Source of the DNA: Brevundimonas lenta
GTDB lineage: Bacteria; Pseudomonadota; Alphaproteobacteria; Caulobacterales; Caulobacteraceae
Direction: 5' to 3'
Length of the DNA: 64,000 nucleotides
Assembly (NCBI RefSeq): GCF_014196335.1
Contig: NZ_JACIDM010000001.1
Location: 186,001 to 250,000, forward strand
The position numbers and the translations under genes are program-made. The notes under the pieces are model-generated. The model made no database searches and was not told the origin of the DNA. It worked only from the letters and a program-made list of their open reading frames with translations. Shown in pieces: positions 45,357 through 53,415 of the stretch (position 1 is its first letter; every line of letters begins with the position of its first letter).

Positions 45357-46225
45357 CCTCCGTCGCCGGCGCGGCGTCCCTGGTCGAAGGCGAGTTCGCC
45401 CTGACCGCCGAGGACTTCCGCCACATCGCCCATGTCCTGCACGCCCACGCCGGCATCGCGCTGGGTGAAGGCAAGGCCGCGCTGGTCTATTCGCGCCTGG
45501 CCAAGCGGCTGCGCGCCCTGGGACTGCGCAATTTCCGCGAATACTGCTCCCTGATCGAGGGCGTCGACGGGGTGGACGAGCGGCAGGCGATGACGGCCGC
45601 CCTGACGACCAATGTGACCCGCTTCTTCCGCGAGCCGCACCATTTCGACCACCTGCGCGACAAGGTGATGCCGAAGCTGGCCGAGCGGGCCCGCGCCGGC
45701 GGCCGGGTGCGCATCTGGTCGGCGGCCTGCTCCAACGGGCAGGAGCCCTATTCGATCGGCCTGACGGTGCTGTCGGTGTTGCCCGAGGCGGCCGAACTGG
45801 ACGTGCGCATCCTGGCCACGGACATCGACCCCAACATGGTCGCCGAGGGCGCCGCCGGGACCTATTCCGAGGAACTGCTGGACGCGGCCCCGGCCACCCT
45901 GTGGCGGCGCCATTTCGACCGCGCGCCGGGGGCCGGGCGTGACCGCTGGAGCGCCGGTCCGGCGCTACGCCGTCTGTGCTCGTTCAAGGAGCTGAACCTG
46001 ATCGGCGACTGGCCGATGAAGGGCAAGTTCGACGTCATCTTCTGCCGCAACGTGGTGATCTATTTCGACGACGCGACGCAGGAGCGGGTGTGGGGCCGGT
46101 TCACGCCGCTGCTGAACCCGGGCGGGACGCTGTACATCGGCCATTCCGAGCGCGTGACCGGGCCGGCGGCGAACCGGCTGCAGACCAGCGGCCTGACGAC
46201 CTATTCGCTGGGAGTCGCCGCGTGA
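45353..46225 (+). CDS. cheR: Chemotaxis receptor methyltransferase CheR
   Basis: 290 residues: N-terminal helical domain ([34 protein letters not shown]) then the methyltransferase with [32 protein letters not shown] motif and [13 protein letters not shown]. It should dock on the WEEF tails of the two receptors. cheB starts within its stop. Confidence 0.94.
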   Translation: MTSVAGAASLVEGEFALTAEDFRHIAHVLHAHAGIALGEGKAALVYSRLAKRLRALGLRNFREYCSLIEGVDGVDERQAMTAALTTNVTRFFREPHHFDHLRDKVMPKLAERARAGGRVRIWSAACSNGQEPYSIGLTVLSVLPEAAELDVRILATDIDPNMVAEGAAGTYSEELLDAAPATLWRRHFDRAPGAGRDRWSAGPALRRLCSFKELNLIGDWPMKGKFDVIFCRNVVIYFDDATQERVWGRFTPLLNPGGTLYIGHSERVTGPAANRLQTSGLTTYSLGVAA

Positions 46226-47268
46226 GCCGCCCCGTCACCGTGCTGGTGGTCGATGACAGCCCGACGATGCGCGGCCTGATCACGGCCGCCCTGCGCCGTG
46301 ACCCGGAAATCGAGGTGGTCGGCTCGGCCGCCGATCCGCTGGAGGCCCGCGAGGCGATCAAGCGGCTGAACCCCGACGTCATCACCCTCGACGTCGAGAT
46401 GCCCAATATGAACGGGCTGGAGTTCCTCGAGAAGATCATGCGCCTGCGGCCGATGCCGGTGGTGATGGTCTCGACCCTGACCCAGGCGGGCGCGGAAGTG
46501 ACCGTGGCGGCGCTGGAGATCGGCGCGGTGGACGCCATCGGCAAGCCGGCGCCGGGCGTGCCGGCCACCGTGGCCTTCGCCGAACTGGCCGAGAAGGTGA
46601 AGGCCGCCGGGCGCTCCCGCGTGCGCGCCCGCAGCGACACGCCGACTGCGCCGCCGGTCGACGCCGACTATCGCCCCGATCCGAAGCACATCCTCGCCAT
46701 CGGCGCCTCGACCGGCGGGGTCGAGGCCCTGCTGACCATCCTGACCGGCTTCCCGGCCGACTGTCCGGCGACCGTCATCACCCAGCACATGCCGGCGACC
46801 TTCACGAAGAGCTTCGCCGCCCGCCTCGACAAGGTCTGCACCCCGCAGGTGTCGGAGGCAGAGGACGGCGCGCCGGTGAAGCCGGGCTGCATCTACATCG
46901 CCCCCGGCGGCGAGACCCATCTGGAAGTGACCGGCGCGGTGCCGCGCTGCCGCCTGATCCGCACCGAGACCGTCAACGGCCACCGGCCGTCGGTCGATGT
47001 GCTGTTCGACTCCGTCGCCCGCTCGGGCAAGCCGATGACCGGCGTGATCCTGACCGGAATGGGCAAGGACGGCGCCAGGGGCCTGCTGGCCATGCGCGAG
47101 GCCGGCGGCCGCACGCTGGGTCAGGATGAGGCGTCGAGCGTCGTCTACGGCATGCCGCGCGCCGCCTTCGAACAGGGCGCCGTCGAGCGCCAGCTGCCCC
47201 TCCACCGCCTCCGCCCCGCCATCCTCGATCTCTGCGCCGCGAACCGCGCAGACCAGACCGCCGCCTGA
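46222..47268 (+). CDS. cheB: Receptor methylesterase/deamidase CheB
   Basis: 348 residues from the GTG at 46222 overlapping the cheR stop. N-terminal receiver ([12 protein letters not shown], phospho-acceptor D57 in [12 protein letters not shown]). C-terminal esterase with the catalytic triad in [10 protein letters not shown] (Ser), ITQHMP (His) and GMGKDGARG (Asp). Confidence 0.95.
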   Translation: MSRPVTVLVVDDSPTMRGLITAALRRDPEIEVVGSAADPLEAREAIKRLNPDVITLDVEMPNMNGLEFLEKIMRLRPMPVVMVSTLTQAGAEVTVAALEIGAVDAIGKPAPGVPATVAFAELAEKVKAAGRSRVRARSDTPTAPPVDADYRPDPKHILAIGASTGGVEALLTILTGFPADCPATVITQHMPATFTKSFAARLDKVCTPQVSEAEDGAPVKPGCIYIAPGGETHLEVTGAVPRCRLIRTETVNGHRPSVDVLFDSVARSGKPMTGVILTGMGKDGARGLLAMREAGGRTLGQDEASSVVYGMPRAAFEQGAVERQLPLHRLRPAILDLCAANRADQTAA

Positions 47269-47281
47269 AGGACTTCCCCCC

Positions 47282-47671
47282 ATGCCTGCCGCCTCCGCGC
47301 TTCATGTTCTGGTCGTCGACGATCAGTCGACCATGCGATCGCTCGTCCGCAACAGCCTTCAGCAGCTCGGCGTGCGCGAGATCCGCGAGGCTGCGGACGG
47401 CGAGATCGGCCTGCGCGAGGTGGTGACCAAGCCGGTCCACCTGGTGATCTCGGACTTCAACATGCCGAACCTCGACGGCCTCGGCCTGCTGCGCGCCATC
47501 CGCGCCCACCCGCCGATCAAGTCGACCGCCTTCATCATGCTGACCGGCCGCGCCGACCGCGAGCTGGTGCAGCGCGCGGTGCAGTTCGGGGTCAACAACT
47601 ACCTGGTCAAACCCTTCACCGTCGCCCAGCTGAAAGAGAAGCTGGAAGGCGTGTTCGGCCCGTTGACCTGA
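47282..47671 (+). CDS. cheYII: CheY-type response regulator II
   Basis: 129 residues from the ATG at 47282. Single receiver domain: [14 protein letters not shown], phospho-Asp in [19 protein letters not shown] Thr position and LVKPFT Lys. Position between cheB and cheD matches cheYII. Confidence 0.9.
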   Translation: MPAASALHVLVVDDQSTMRSLVRNSLQQLGVREIREAADGEIGLREVVTKPVHLVISDFNMPNLDGLGLLRAIRAHPPIKSTAFIMLTGRADRELVQRAVQFGVNNYLVKPFTVAQLKEKLEGVFGPLT

Positions 47672-47676
47672 CCGCC

Positions 47677-48210
47677 ATGTCCTCCTCCCACCCCCCCGAA
47701 ACACGCATTCACGTCGGTCAGGGCGAACACCACGTCACCGCCGATCCGTCGGTGATGCTGACCACCGTGCTGGGCTCCTGCGTCGCCGCCTGCCTGTGCG
47801 ATCCGCTGGCCGGCGTCGGCGGCATGAACCATTTCCTGCTGCCGGACGGCGCAGGCGCAGGGACCGACGCGGGCCGCCGCTACGGCGCCTATGCGATGGA
47901 GCTGCTGATCAACGAGGTGCTGAAGGCGGGCGCGCGGCGCGACCGGCTGGAGGCCAAGCTGTTCGGCGGCGGGCGCATGTTCGACTCGCTGCGCGACGTC
48001 GGCATGGCCAATGCGGACTTCGCCGAACGCTTCCTGCGCGACGAAGGCATCCGCGTCGTGGGCGGCAGCCTGCGCGGCGCCGGCGGACGCCGCCTGCACT
48101 ACTGGCCGGTCAGCGGCCGCGCCATGCAGCGGGGCGTGAACGACACCGTCGCGCCGATGCCGGTCATGCCGCCGCCGATCGTCGAGAGCGGGATGGTGGA
48201 GCTGTTCTGA
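47677..48210 (+). CDS. cheD: Chemotaxis receptor deamidase CheD
   Basis: 177 residues. The catalytic Cys is in [12 protein letters not shown] and the His in [11 protein letters not shown]; the family helix [18 protein letters not shown] and [11 protein letters not shown] follow. CheD deamidates receptor glutamines. The next start overlaps its stop (TGATG). Confidence 0.93.
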   Translation: MSSSHPPETRIHVGQGEHHVTADPSVMLTTVLGSCVAACLCDPLAGVGGMNHFLLPDGAGAGTDAGRRYGAYAMELLINEVLKAGARRDRLEAKLFGGGRMFDSLRDVGMANADFAERFLRDEGIRVVGGSLRGAGGRRLHYWPVSGRAMQRGVNDTVAPMPVMPPPIVESGMVELF

Positions 48211-48542
48211 TGACGCCGCCGGACCGAACCCTGCTGGGCGCCGTGGCGGTCGAACTGGCCGACGTGCGGGCGGGCGTCGACGGCCTGTCGACCCTGTTGT
48301 CCGGACTGGTGCGCGGCTTGCCCGTCGACGACCGGGCGGAGGCCCTGACGGGCGCCCAGGCGCTGGACGCCCTGACCCAGCGGCTGGACGCCCTGTCGGA
48401 CGTGCTGCAGGCGCTGGCCGCGGGCAAACCGGCGGACGAGGCGGTTCGCGGCGTAAGCCTCGCCGACGTGGCCGCCCGCCTCGGAGGAGATGTCCCTGCA
48501 ACCCCGGCCGACGCGGCCGGAGACCTGATGCTGTTCGACTGA
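48210..48542 (+). CDS. cheU: Chemotaxis auxiliary protein CheU
   Basis: 110 residues, all-helical with a coiled-coil-like ALDALTQRLDALSDVLQALAAG stretch. No known domain. Assigned as cheU only from its place between cheD and cheYIII in the Caulobacter-type order. ATG at 48210 overlaps the cheD stop. Confidence 0.65.
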   Translation: MTPPDRTLLGAVAVELADVRAGVDGLSTLLSGLVRGLPVDDRAEALTGAQALDALTQRLDALSDVLQALAAGKPADEAVRGVSLADVAARLGGDVPATPADAAGDLMLFD

Positions 48543-48546
48543 CGCC

Positions 48547-49143
48547 ATGTCCGGAGCCGTCCAACCCCGCGTCAACCTGGAGCACTCGACCGTGCTTCTG
48601 ATCGACGACAATCCGAAGTCGCTGGATATGCTCAGCTCGATCTTTCACGGCTTCGGCGTGAAGGAGCAGATCAAGTGCGAGAGCGCCGCCGCGGCGACCG
48701 AGATCGTCAAGCGGCGGACCATCGACCTGATCCTGGTCGACTGCTCGATGCCCGACATGGACGGCTACGACTTCACCCGCTGGCTGCGCCGCGAGACGCC
48801 GGCGCCGGTGCGCTACACGCCGGTGATCATGCTGACCGGCCACGCCGCCACCTCGGGCGTGCAGAAGAGCCGCGACTGCGGGGCCAGCTTCGTCATCGCC
48901 AAGCCCCTGACGCCGAACGTGCTGCTGAAGCGGATCATGTGGCTGGGCGCTGACGAGCGGGAGTTCGTCGAGTGCGACAGCTACGTCGGCCCCGACCGGC
49001 GCGTACGCAATTTCGGCCCGCCGCTGGGCATGTCGGGACGTCGCTCCGGCGACCTGTCGACCCATGTCGGCGTGGCCAGTGAAGCCAATATGGATCAGTC
49101 GGACATCGACATGCTGATGAAGCCCCGCCGGGTGGCGCTGTGA
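48547..49143 (+). CDS. cheYIII: CheY-type response regulator III with C-terminal extension
   Basis: 198 residues. Receiver at ~15-140: VLLIDDNPKSLDML, phospho-Asp in LILVDCSMPDMDGYD, MLTGHA and VIAKPLTP. Unlike cheYI and cheYII it has a ~55-residue C-terminal extension (YVGPDRRVRNFGPPLGMSG and MKPRRVAL). Its stop overlaps the cheE start. Confidence 0.86.
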   Translation: MSGAVQPRVNLEHSTVLLIDDNPKSLDMLSSIFHGFGVKEQIKCESAAAATEIVKRRTIDLILVDCSMPDMDGYDFTRWLRRETPAPVRYTPVIMLTGHAATSGVQKSRDCGASFVIAKPLTPNVLLKRIMWLGADEREFVECDSYVGPDRRVRNFGPPLGMSGRRSGDLSTHVGVASEANMDQSDIDMLMKPRRVAL

Positions 49144-49598
49144 GCGAAGCGCGCACCTTCAAGGTCCAGAGCGGACTGGCCAAACAACTGGCGCGCCCCG
49201 GCGGCCGCACAGTCGACGAAGCCGAGCGCCGAGCCGCGCAGGGTCTGGCGTCGCACCGCGAGGACACGCTGGTCGCCATCGGCCGGATCATCGGCGAACT
49301 GGAACAGGCCTGCGCCGCCGCCGAAGCGGGCCAGGAGGCGCATGTGTATGAGCGCGCCGCCACCCTGATCGACCTGGCCGGCTTCTTCGACACCGGACCG
49401 CTGTACGAGGCGGGCTACAGCCTGTGCGAACTGAGCGACAGGATGCGCGGTGCGGGCGTGTGGAAATGGCCCGCGGTGGAGGTGCATGTGAAGGCGCTGC
49501 GCCTGATCCACGCCGGGGGCTGCAAGGCGGACGATAACGCGGCGGTGCTGCTGCAGGGCCTGAGGAGCGTCCTGGGCGCCTTCGCTCCGGCGGCCTGA
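49140..49598 (+). CDS. cheE: Chemotaxis auxiliary protein CheE
   Basis: 152 residues, mostly helical, GTG start at 49140 overlapping cheYIII. Position and helical pattern match CheE of the Caulobacter operon, whose exact role is unclear. Last gene of the operon. Confidence 0.72.
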   Translation: MSEARTFKVQSGLAKQLARPGGRTVDEAERRAAQGLASHREDTLVAIGRIIGELEQACAAAEAGQEAHVYERAATLIDLAGFFDTGPLYEAGYSLCELSDRMRGAGVWKWPAVEVHVKALRLIHAGGCKADDNAAVLLQGLRSVLGAFAPAA

Positions 49599-49606
49599 CG
49601 ATCAAT

Positions 49607-49635
49607 TTGACGGACTCATAGCTCCGGGGTTATAG
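49607..49635 (+). promoter_or_regulatory. Sigma70-type promoter of the arsR operon
   Basis: -35 TTGACG at 49607-49612, 17-base spacer, -10 TTATAG at 49630-49635. Near-consensus and placed directly before the arsR operator and start. Confidence 0.8.
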
Positions 49636-49646
49636 GTCAACCTATA
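49631..49646. promoter_or_regulatory. ArsR-type operator palindrome
   Basis: TATAGGT-CA-ACCTATA, a perfect 7-bp inverted repeat overlapping the -10 element. The probable autorepressor site of the ArsR protein encoded just downstream. Confidence 0.8.
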
Positions 49647-49662
49647 GCCGGAGAGTTATCGA

Positions 49663-49992
49663 TTGTCCTTCACCGACGCCCATGACGTGCTGTTCCGGAC
49701 CCTCGCCGATCCCACCCGGCGGGCCCTGTTCGAACGCCTGTGCCGCGAAGGCGAGCAGACGGTCGGGGCGCTGACGATGCGCGCCGGCGTTTCCCAGCCG
49801 GCCGTTTCCAAACATCTGGGCGTTCTGAAGCTGGCGGGCCTGGTCCATGACCGGCACGAGGGTCGCCAGACGCACTACAGCGCCCGGCCCGACGCGCTGG
49901 GGCCGCTGAACGACTGGACGAAGGAGATGTCGGGCTTCTGGGAGAACCGGTTCGACAAGCTCGAAAACCTGCTGGGAAGGATGGACCAGTGA
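49663..49992 (+). CDS. ArsR-family winged-helix repressor
   Basis: 109 residues from a TTG at 49663, set by GGAGAG at 49650-49655. HTH in VGALTMRAGVSQPAVSKHLGVLKLAGLV, preceded by TLADPTRRALFERL. The metal-sensing CxC of classical ArsR is absent, so it belongs to the metal-independent group often linked to SRPBCC genes. It overlaps the next gene and should repress its own operon. Confidence 0.9.
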   Translation: MSFTDAHDVLFRTLADPTRRALFERLCREGEQTVGALTMRAGVSQPAVSKHLGVLKLAGLVHDRHEGRQTHYSARPDALGPLNDWTKEMSGFWENRFDKLENLLGRMDQ

Positions 49993-50408
49993 GCAAGACG
50001 CCCGCCGACCAACCGAAGCTGCTGTCGGGCGGCAATCCGCAGATCGCCAAGGGCTACGGCGACGCGCCGGTGCAGGCCTATATCGACGCCATGCCGGGCT
50101 GGAAAAGCGAGGTCGGGCGACGACTGGATGAGATCGTCACCCGGGCGGTCCCGGGCGTGCAGAAGGCGGTGAAGTGGAACTCGCCCCTGTACGGGATGGA
50201 GAAGGACCGCTGGTTCCTGGGCGTCCACGTGTTCGAGAAATACATCAAGCTGGCCTTCTTCATGGGTTCGGAGCTGGACCCGCCGCCGCCTGATCCGTCG
50301 AAGCAGCAGCACGTCCGCTACCTGAACCTGCGCGAGGGCGAGCTGGACGAGGCGCAGTTCGAGGACTGGGTGAAACAGGCCAGCCGACTGCCCGGCGAGA
50401 AGATGTGA
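49989..50408 (+). CDS. DUF1801 protein, first copy
   Basis: 139 residues with the DUF1801 pattern: VQAYIDAMPGWKSEV, VKWNSPLYGME, WFLGVHVFEKYIKLAFF, and a C-terminal VRYLNLREGE. Start overlaps arsR. Function unknown; such genes often sit in ArsR-SRPBCC operons. Confidence 0.85.
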   Translation: MSKTPADQPKLLSGGNPQIAKGYGDAPVQAYIDAMPGWKSEVGRRLDEIVTRAVPGVQKAVKWNSPLYGMEKDRWFLGVHVFEKYIKLAFFMGSELDPPPPDPSKQQHVRYLNLREGELDEAQFEDWVKQASRLPGEKM

Positions 50409-50422
50409 AGAGGACGGATGCG

Positions 50423-50854
50423 ATGAAATCGACAGCTTCCCCCGCCCCCGACGGCGCCGCCGCCGCGGACGTCATCGACGCGAAGATCGAGGCGCTGGCT
50501 GACTGGCGCGGCGAGACCCTGTCGCGGATGCGCGCCTTGATCCGCGAGGCGGACCCCGAGGTGGTCGAGGAGGTGAAGTGGGGCGGCGTGCCGGTATGGT
50601 CGCACGCGGGCATCCTGTGCACCGGCGAGACCTACAAGGCGTGGGTCAAGCTGACCTTCGCCCAGGGCGCCGCGCTGCCGGACCCCACAGGCCTGTTCAA
50701 CTCCAGCCTTGAGGGCAACACGCGCCGCGCCATCGACATCCGCGAGGGCGAGACGGTGGATGCTGCGGCCTTCAAGGCGCTGATCGGCACGGCCGTGGCG
50801 CTGAACACCGAACGGACCGCCGCACGGTCCCGCAAGAAGCCGGCCGGAGTCTGA
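50423..50854 (+). CDS. DUF1801 protein, second copy
   Basis: About 143 residues from the ATG at 50423 (AGAGGA ahead); a GTG at 50405 overlapping the previous stop is the alternative. DUF1801 features: VVEEVKWGGVPVWSHAG, YKAWVKLTFAQGA, and a C-terminal RRAIDIREGE. A paralogue of the preceding gene. Confidence 0.85.
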   Translation: MKSTASPAPDGAAAADVIDAKIEALADWRGETLSRMRALIREADPEVVEEVKWGGVPVWSHAGILCTGETYKAWVKLTFAQGAALPDPTGLFNSSLEGNTRRAIDIREGETVDAAAFKALIGTAVALNTERTAARSRKKPAGV

Positions 50855-50857
50855 ATC

Positions 50858-51277
50858 ATGACCGACACCCGCACCGTCGTCGTCGAACGCGACATCCCCT
50901 TCCCGCCCGAAAAGCTGTGGCGCGCGCTGACCCAGCCGCACCTGATGGAGGAGTGGCTGATGAAGAACGACTTTCAGCCCGCGGTCGGACACCGCTTCAG
51001 CCTGCGCGGCGAATGGGGCGGGGTGCTGGAGTGCGAGGTCCTGACGATCGAGCCGAACCGGACCCTGGCCTACAGCTGGAATTTCGCCCACGACGATCCC
51101 GCCTACGCCCTCGAAAGCGTGGTGACCTTCACCCTCACGCCGTCGGCTGAAGGGACGCACCTGCGGATGGAGCAGGCCGGGTTCCGTCCCGACCAGAAGC
51201 AGGCCTTCGGCGGCGCCCATGCCGGCTGGAAGCAGTTCCTGGCGGCGCTGGAGGATGTGGTGGCGCGGGAGGGCTGA
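50858..51277 (+). CDS. SRPBCC/AHSA1-like lipid-binding-fold protein
   Basis: 139 residues: VVERDIPFPPEKLWRALTQPHLMEEWL start, central FSLRGEWGGVLECEVLTIEPN, and GAHAGWKQFLAALEDVV at the end. Typical AHSA1/START-like fold that is commonly the last cistron of this operon type. It ends 38 bases before the tRNA-Arg fragment. Confidence 0.9.
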   Translation: MTDTRTVVVERDIPFPPEKLWRALTQPHLMEEWLMKNDFQPAVGHRFSLRGEWGGVLECEVLTIEPNRTLAYSWNFAHDDPAYALESVVTFTLTPSAEGTHLRMEQAGFRPDQKQAFGGAHAGWKQFLAALEDVVAREG

Positions 51278-51315
51278 GCGGCGGCGCCCGCCGTCGTCGC
51301 CATGATATGAGGAAG

Positions 51316-51363
51316 TGGCGCACCCGAGAGGATTCGAACCTCTGACCCCTGCCTTCGGAGGGC
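51316..51363 (-). other. tRNA-Arg(CCG) 3' fragment acting as an integration attachment site
   Basis: Minus strand reads from the anticodon loop CTCCGAA (anticodon CCG) through the T-arm GGTTCGAATC to the encoded CCA at 51318-51316. The acceptor 3' strand CGGGTGC fits tRNA-Arg(CCG). The 5' half is absent: beyond 51363 the sequence is unrelated. This is what remains at one junction when an element integrates into a tRNA 3' end. The intact tRNA should be at the other junction, beyond the right edge. Confidence 0.82.
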
Positions 51364-51489
51364 TAAAGACGCTGAGTGCTCCATGTTTCCGCTTCTTTCC
51401 GGGAGTGTCAATTATGAAGCAAAATCCGCTCGATAGCTTGTCAGGAGCATGCTCCTGATACATCTCGTTTCCGTATTGGTGGTGACTAA

Positions 51490-52854
51490 GTGGTGACTGG
51501 GTCGCCGCACTCACCACTACCGGAGAGTCGGGTGGAACGAGATCGGCGTGTGGAACGGCTGGGCAAGAAATCAGTGGACGCGGCAAGGCCCGCGGCGGTG
51601 GCCTATCGAGTCTGGGACGCGGACCTGAAGGGGTTCGGGCTCAAGGTCTCCCCACGGGGCCTGAAAACCTACTTCGTGTGGTATCGAGCGGGACAGGGCC
51701 GCACGGCTGCACGGCGCGAGTACACCATTGCCCGTCATGGCGAGATGACTCCGGAACAGGCCCGCGACGAAGCGGCTAATGTCCTGAGCCGTGTCCGGCT
51801 CGGTGAAGATCCCCAAAGCAAGCGCCACCGCGCCCGGTCCGAAATGAACGTCGCGGCGCTTTGCGATTGGTATCTGCAGGACGGCGTCTCCCTGAAAAAG
51901 GAAAGCACGCTGGCCTCCGACCGAGCGCGCATCAAGGCACACATTTTGCCCTTGTTCGGCCGACGCCCCGTGTCCAGCGTCACCACTGCCGACGTCGCGC
52001 GGTTCCTGAAGGATGTGGCGGCGGGGAAGACTGCAACAACTCCCAAGCCGACTACAGCGGCGCTGAAGGCCCAAGGTTTGAAAGGAAAGGCGCTGGCCCA
52101 CGCTGACCGGCGCCGCCGCACCGATCCGGCGTCCAAAGGCGGCAAGGGAACAGCTACGCGAACGGTCGGCCTACTTGGCGCGATCTTCGCCTTTGCGGTC
52201 CGGGAAGGGTTGCGGCCCGACAATCCCGTCCGGGGCGTCGAACGCTTTAAGGATCGCCAGTCGCAGCGGTTTCTCAGTGCCGAGGAGTTGGGCCGTTTGA
52301 CCGGCGCTCTGACTGACGCGGCAGCGGCGGGCCTAAATCCTCACGGGCTGAACGTTATCCGCCTGCTGGCGCTGACAGGCGCGCGGAAGGGCGAGATTGA
52401 GAGCATGCGCTGGTCAGAGGTGGACTTTGCGCGCTCTACCTTGAAACTTGCCGATTCAAAGACCGGCGCAAGGTGCGTGCCCCTCGGGTCGGCGGCGTTA
52501 GCCTGTCTCCAAGGCCTTCCGAGAAAGACCGGATCTGTTTTTGTGTTTCCTTCGGAAAGCGCGTCCGATCGCCACTACGTTGGGACGCCTAAGGTGTGGA
52601 CCAGAGTACGAGCAACCGCCGGTCTTTCCGACGTCCGCCTCCATGATCTGCGGCATACCTTCGCCAGCTTCGGCGTATCGGGCGGGCTGTCTCTCCCAAT
52701 GATCGCAGCCATCCTCGGCCACCGCGACGTGAAGACGACGCAACAGTATGCGCATTTGGCCGACGATCCGGTGCGCGAGGCCGCCGACCGTACCGCAGCC
52801 GCAGTCGCGGGTGCGATGGGGGCGACGGACAATGTCATGGCCTTCAGCCGCTAA
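51490..52854 (+). CDS. int: Tyrosine-type integrase (DUF4102 type)
   Basis: 454 residues. N-terminal DUF4102 domain (AYRVWDADLKGFGLKVSPRG, KTYFVWYRAGQGR), SAM-like core-binding domain, then the catalytic domain with TGARKGEI (Arg), HDLRHTFAS (His/Arg), GHRDVKTTQQYAH (His and nucleophile Tyr). It starts ~127 bases past the tRNA-Arg fragment and probably recombines the tRNA att site. Confidence 0.92.
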   Translation: MVTGSPHSPLPESRVERDRRVERLGKKSVDAARPAAVAYRVWDADLKGFGLKVSPRGLKTYFVWYRAGQGRTAARREYTIARHGEMTPEQARDEAANVLSRVRLGEDPQSKRHRARSEMNVAALCDWYLQDGVSLKKESTLASDRARIKAHILPLFGRRPVSSVTTADVARFLKDVAAGKTATTPKPTTAALKAQGLKGKALAHADRRRRTDPASKGGKGTATRTVGLLGAIFAFAVREGLRPDNPVRGVERFKDRQSQRFLSAEELGRLTGALTDAAAAGLNPHGLNVIRLLALTGARKGEIESMRWSEVDFARSTLKLADSKTGARCVPLGSAALACLQGLPRKTGSVFVFPSESASDRHYVGTPKVWTRVRATAGLSDVRLHDLRHTFASFGVSGGLSLPMIAAILGHRDVKTTQQYAHLADDPVREAADRTAAAVAGAMGATDNVMAFSR

Positions 52855-53415
52855 GTGCTGACCACATGATCTGGGGCAGTCACGGACTTTCTCATGAGGT
52901 GGGTGAACGACGCGAACGGACCCCCTTGCCGTCTCTTTTGCCAGGTTCGCAATGCGCCATTAGCGGATCTTCACTGATGGCCGAGGACAAGACTTTAGAG
53001 GGCCTCCCACGGGGTCGCGCGCGCATGGATTCTGAAAGGGGGCCGGTCGTGCATCCTTAGAAGACGCTTGGGACCCGTAAACCAAGACCTCGCTAAAGAG
53101 CTTCAGCGCCCCTTGGTCGTCTAAGGCTTCGACATCCGCCGACCCAATGATCCTGTGCCGCTGTTGGATAATGCTGCAGCAATCCGATTGAGCGCCCGGC
53201 GTTTCCTCCCGCACCTACTCGCGATGGCGGCGATGCTGTGAGGCGCCTCCTGATCGGTCATCTGGCTGTCCGGCAGCACCCGCTGCGATCTCGCCAATTT
53301 CTCGACGCGCGCCGGCATGATTGGGATTTCGGGACGCCGCGGTCACCGGATCATCCTTCAGGAACGGGGCTGACTCGATTGCCCGCGATCACGACCGCAA
53401 AGCCGGCCCACGCGG
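52855..53415. other. Gene-free gap between integrase and the giant nuclease-NTPase gene
   Basis: 561 bases. The open frames here look non-coding. It probably holds the promoter of the downstream gene; no confident element was found. Confidence 0.4.

Noticed and set aside
51316..51395. Complete tRNA-Arg gene
   Set aside because: The D-arm and 5' acceptor strand are missing and the sequence beyond the anticodon stem does not pair, so only the 3' fragment is present.
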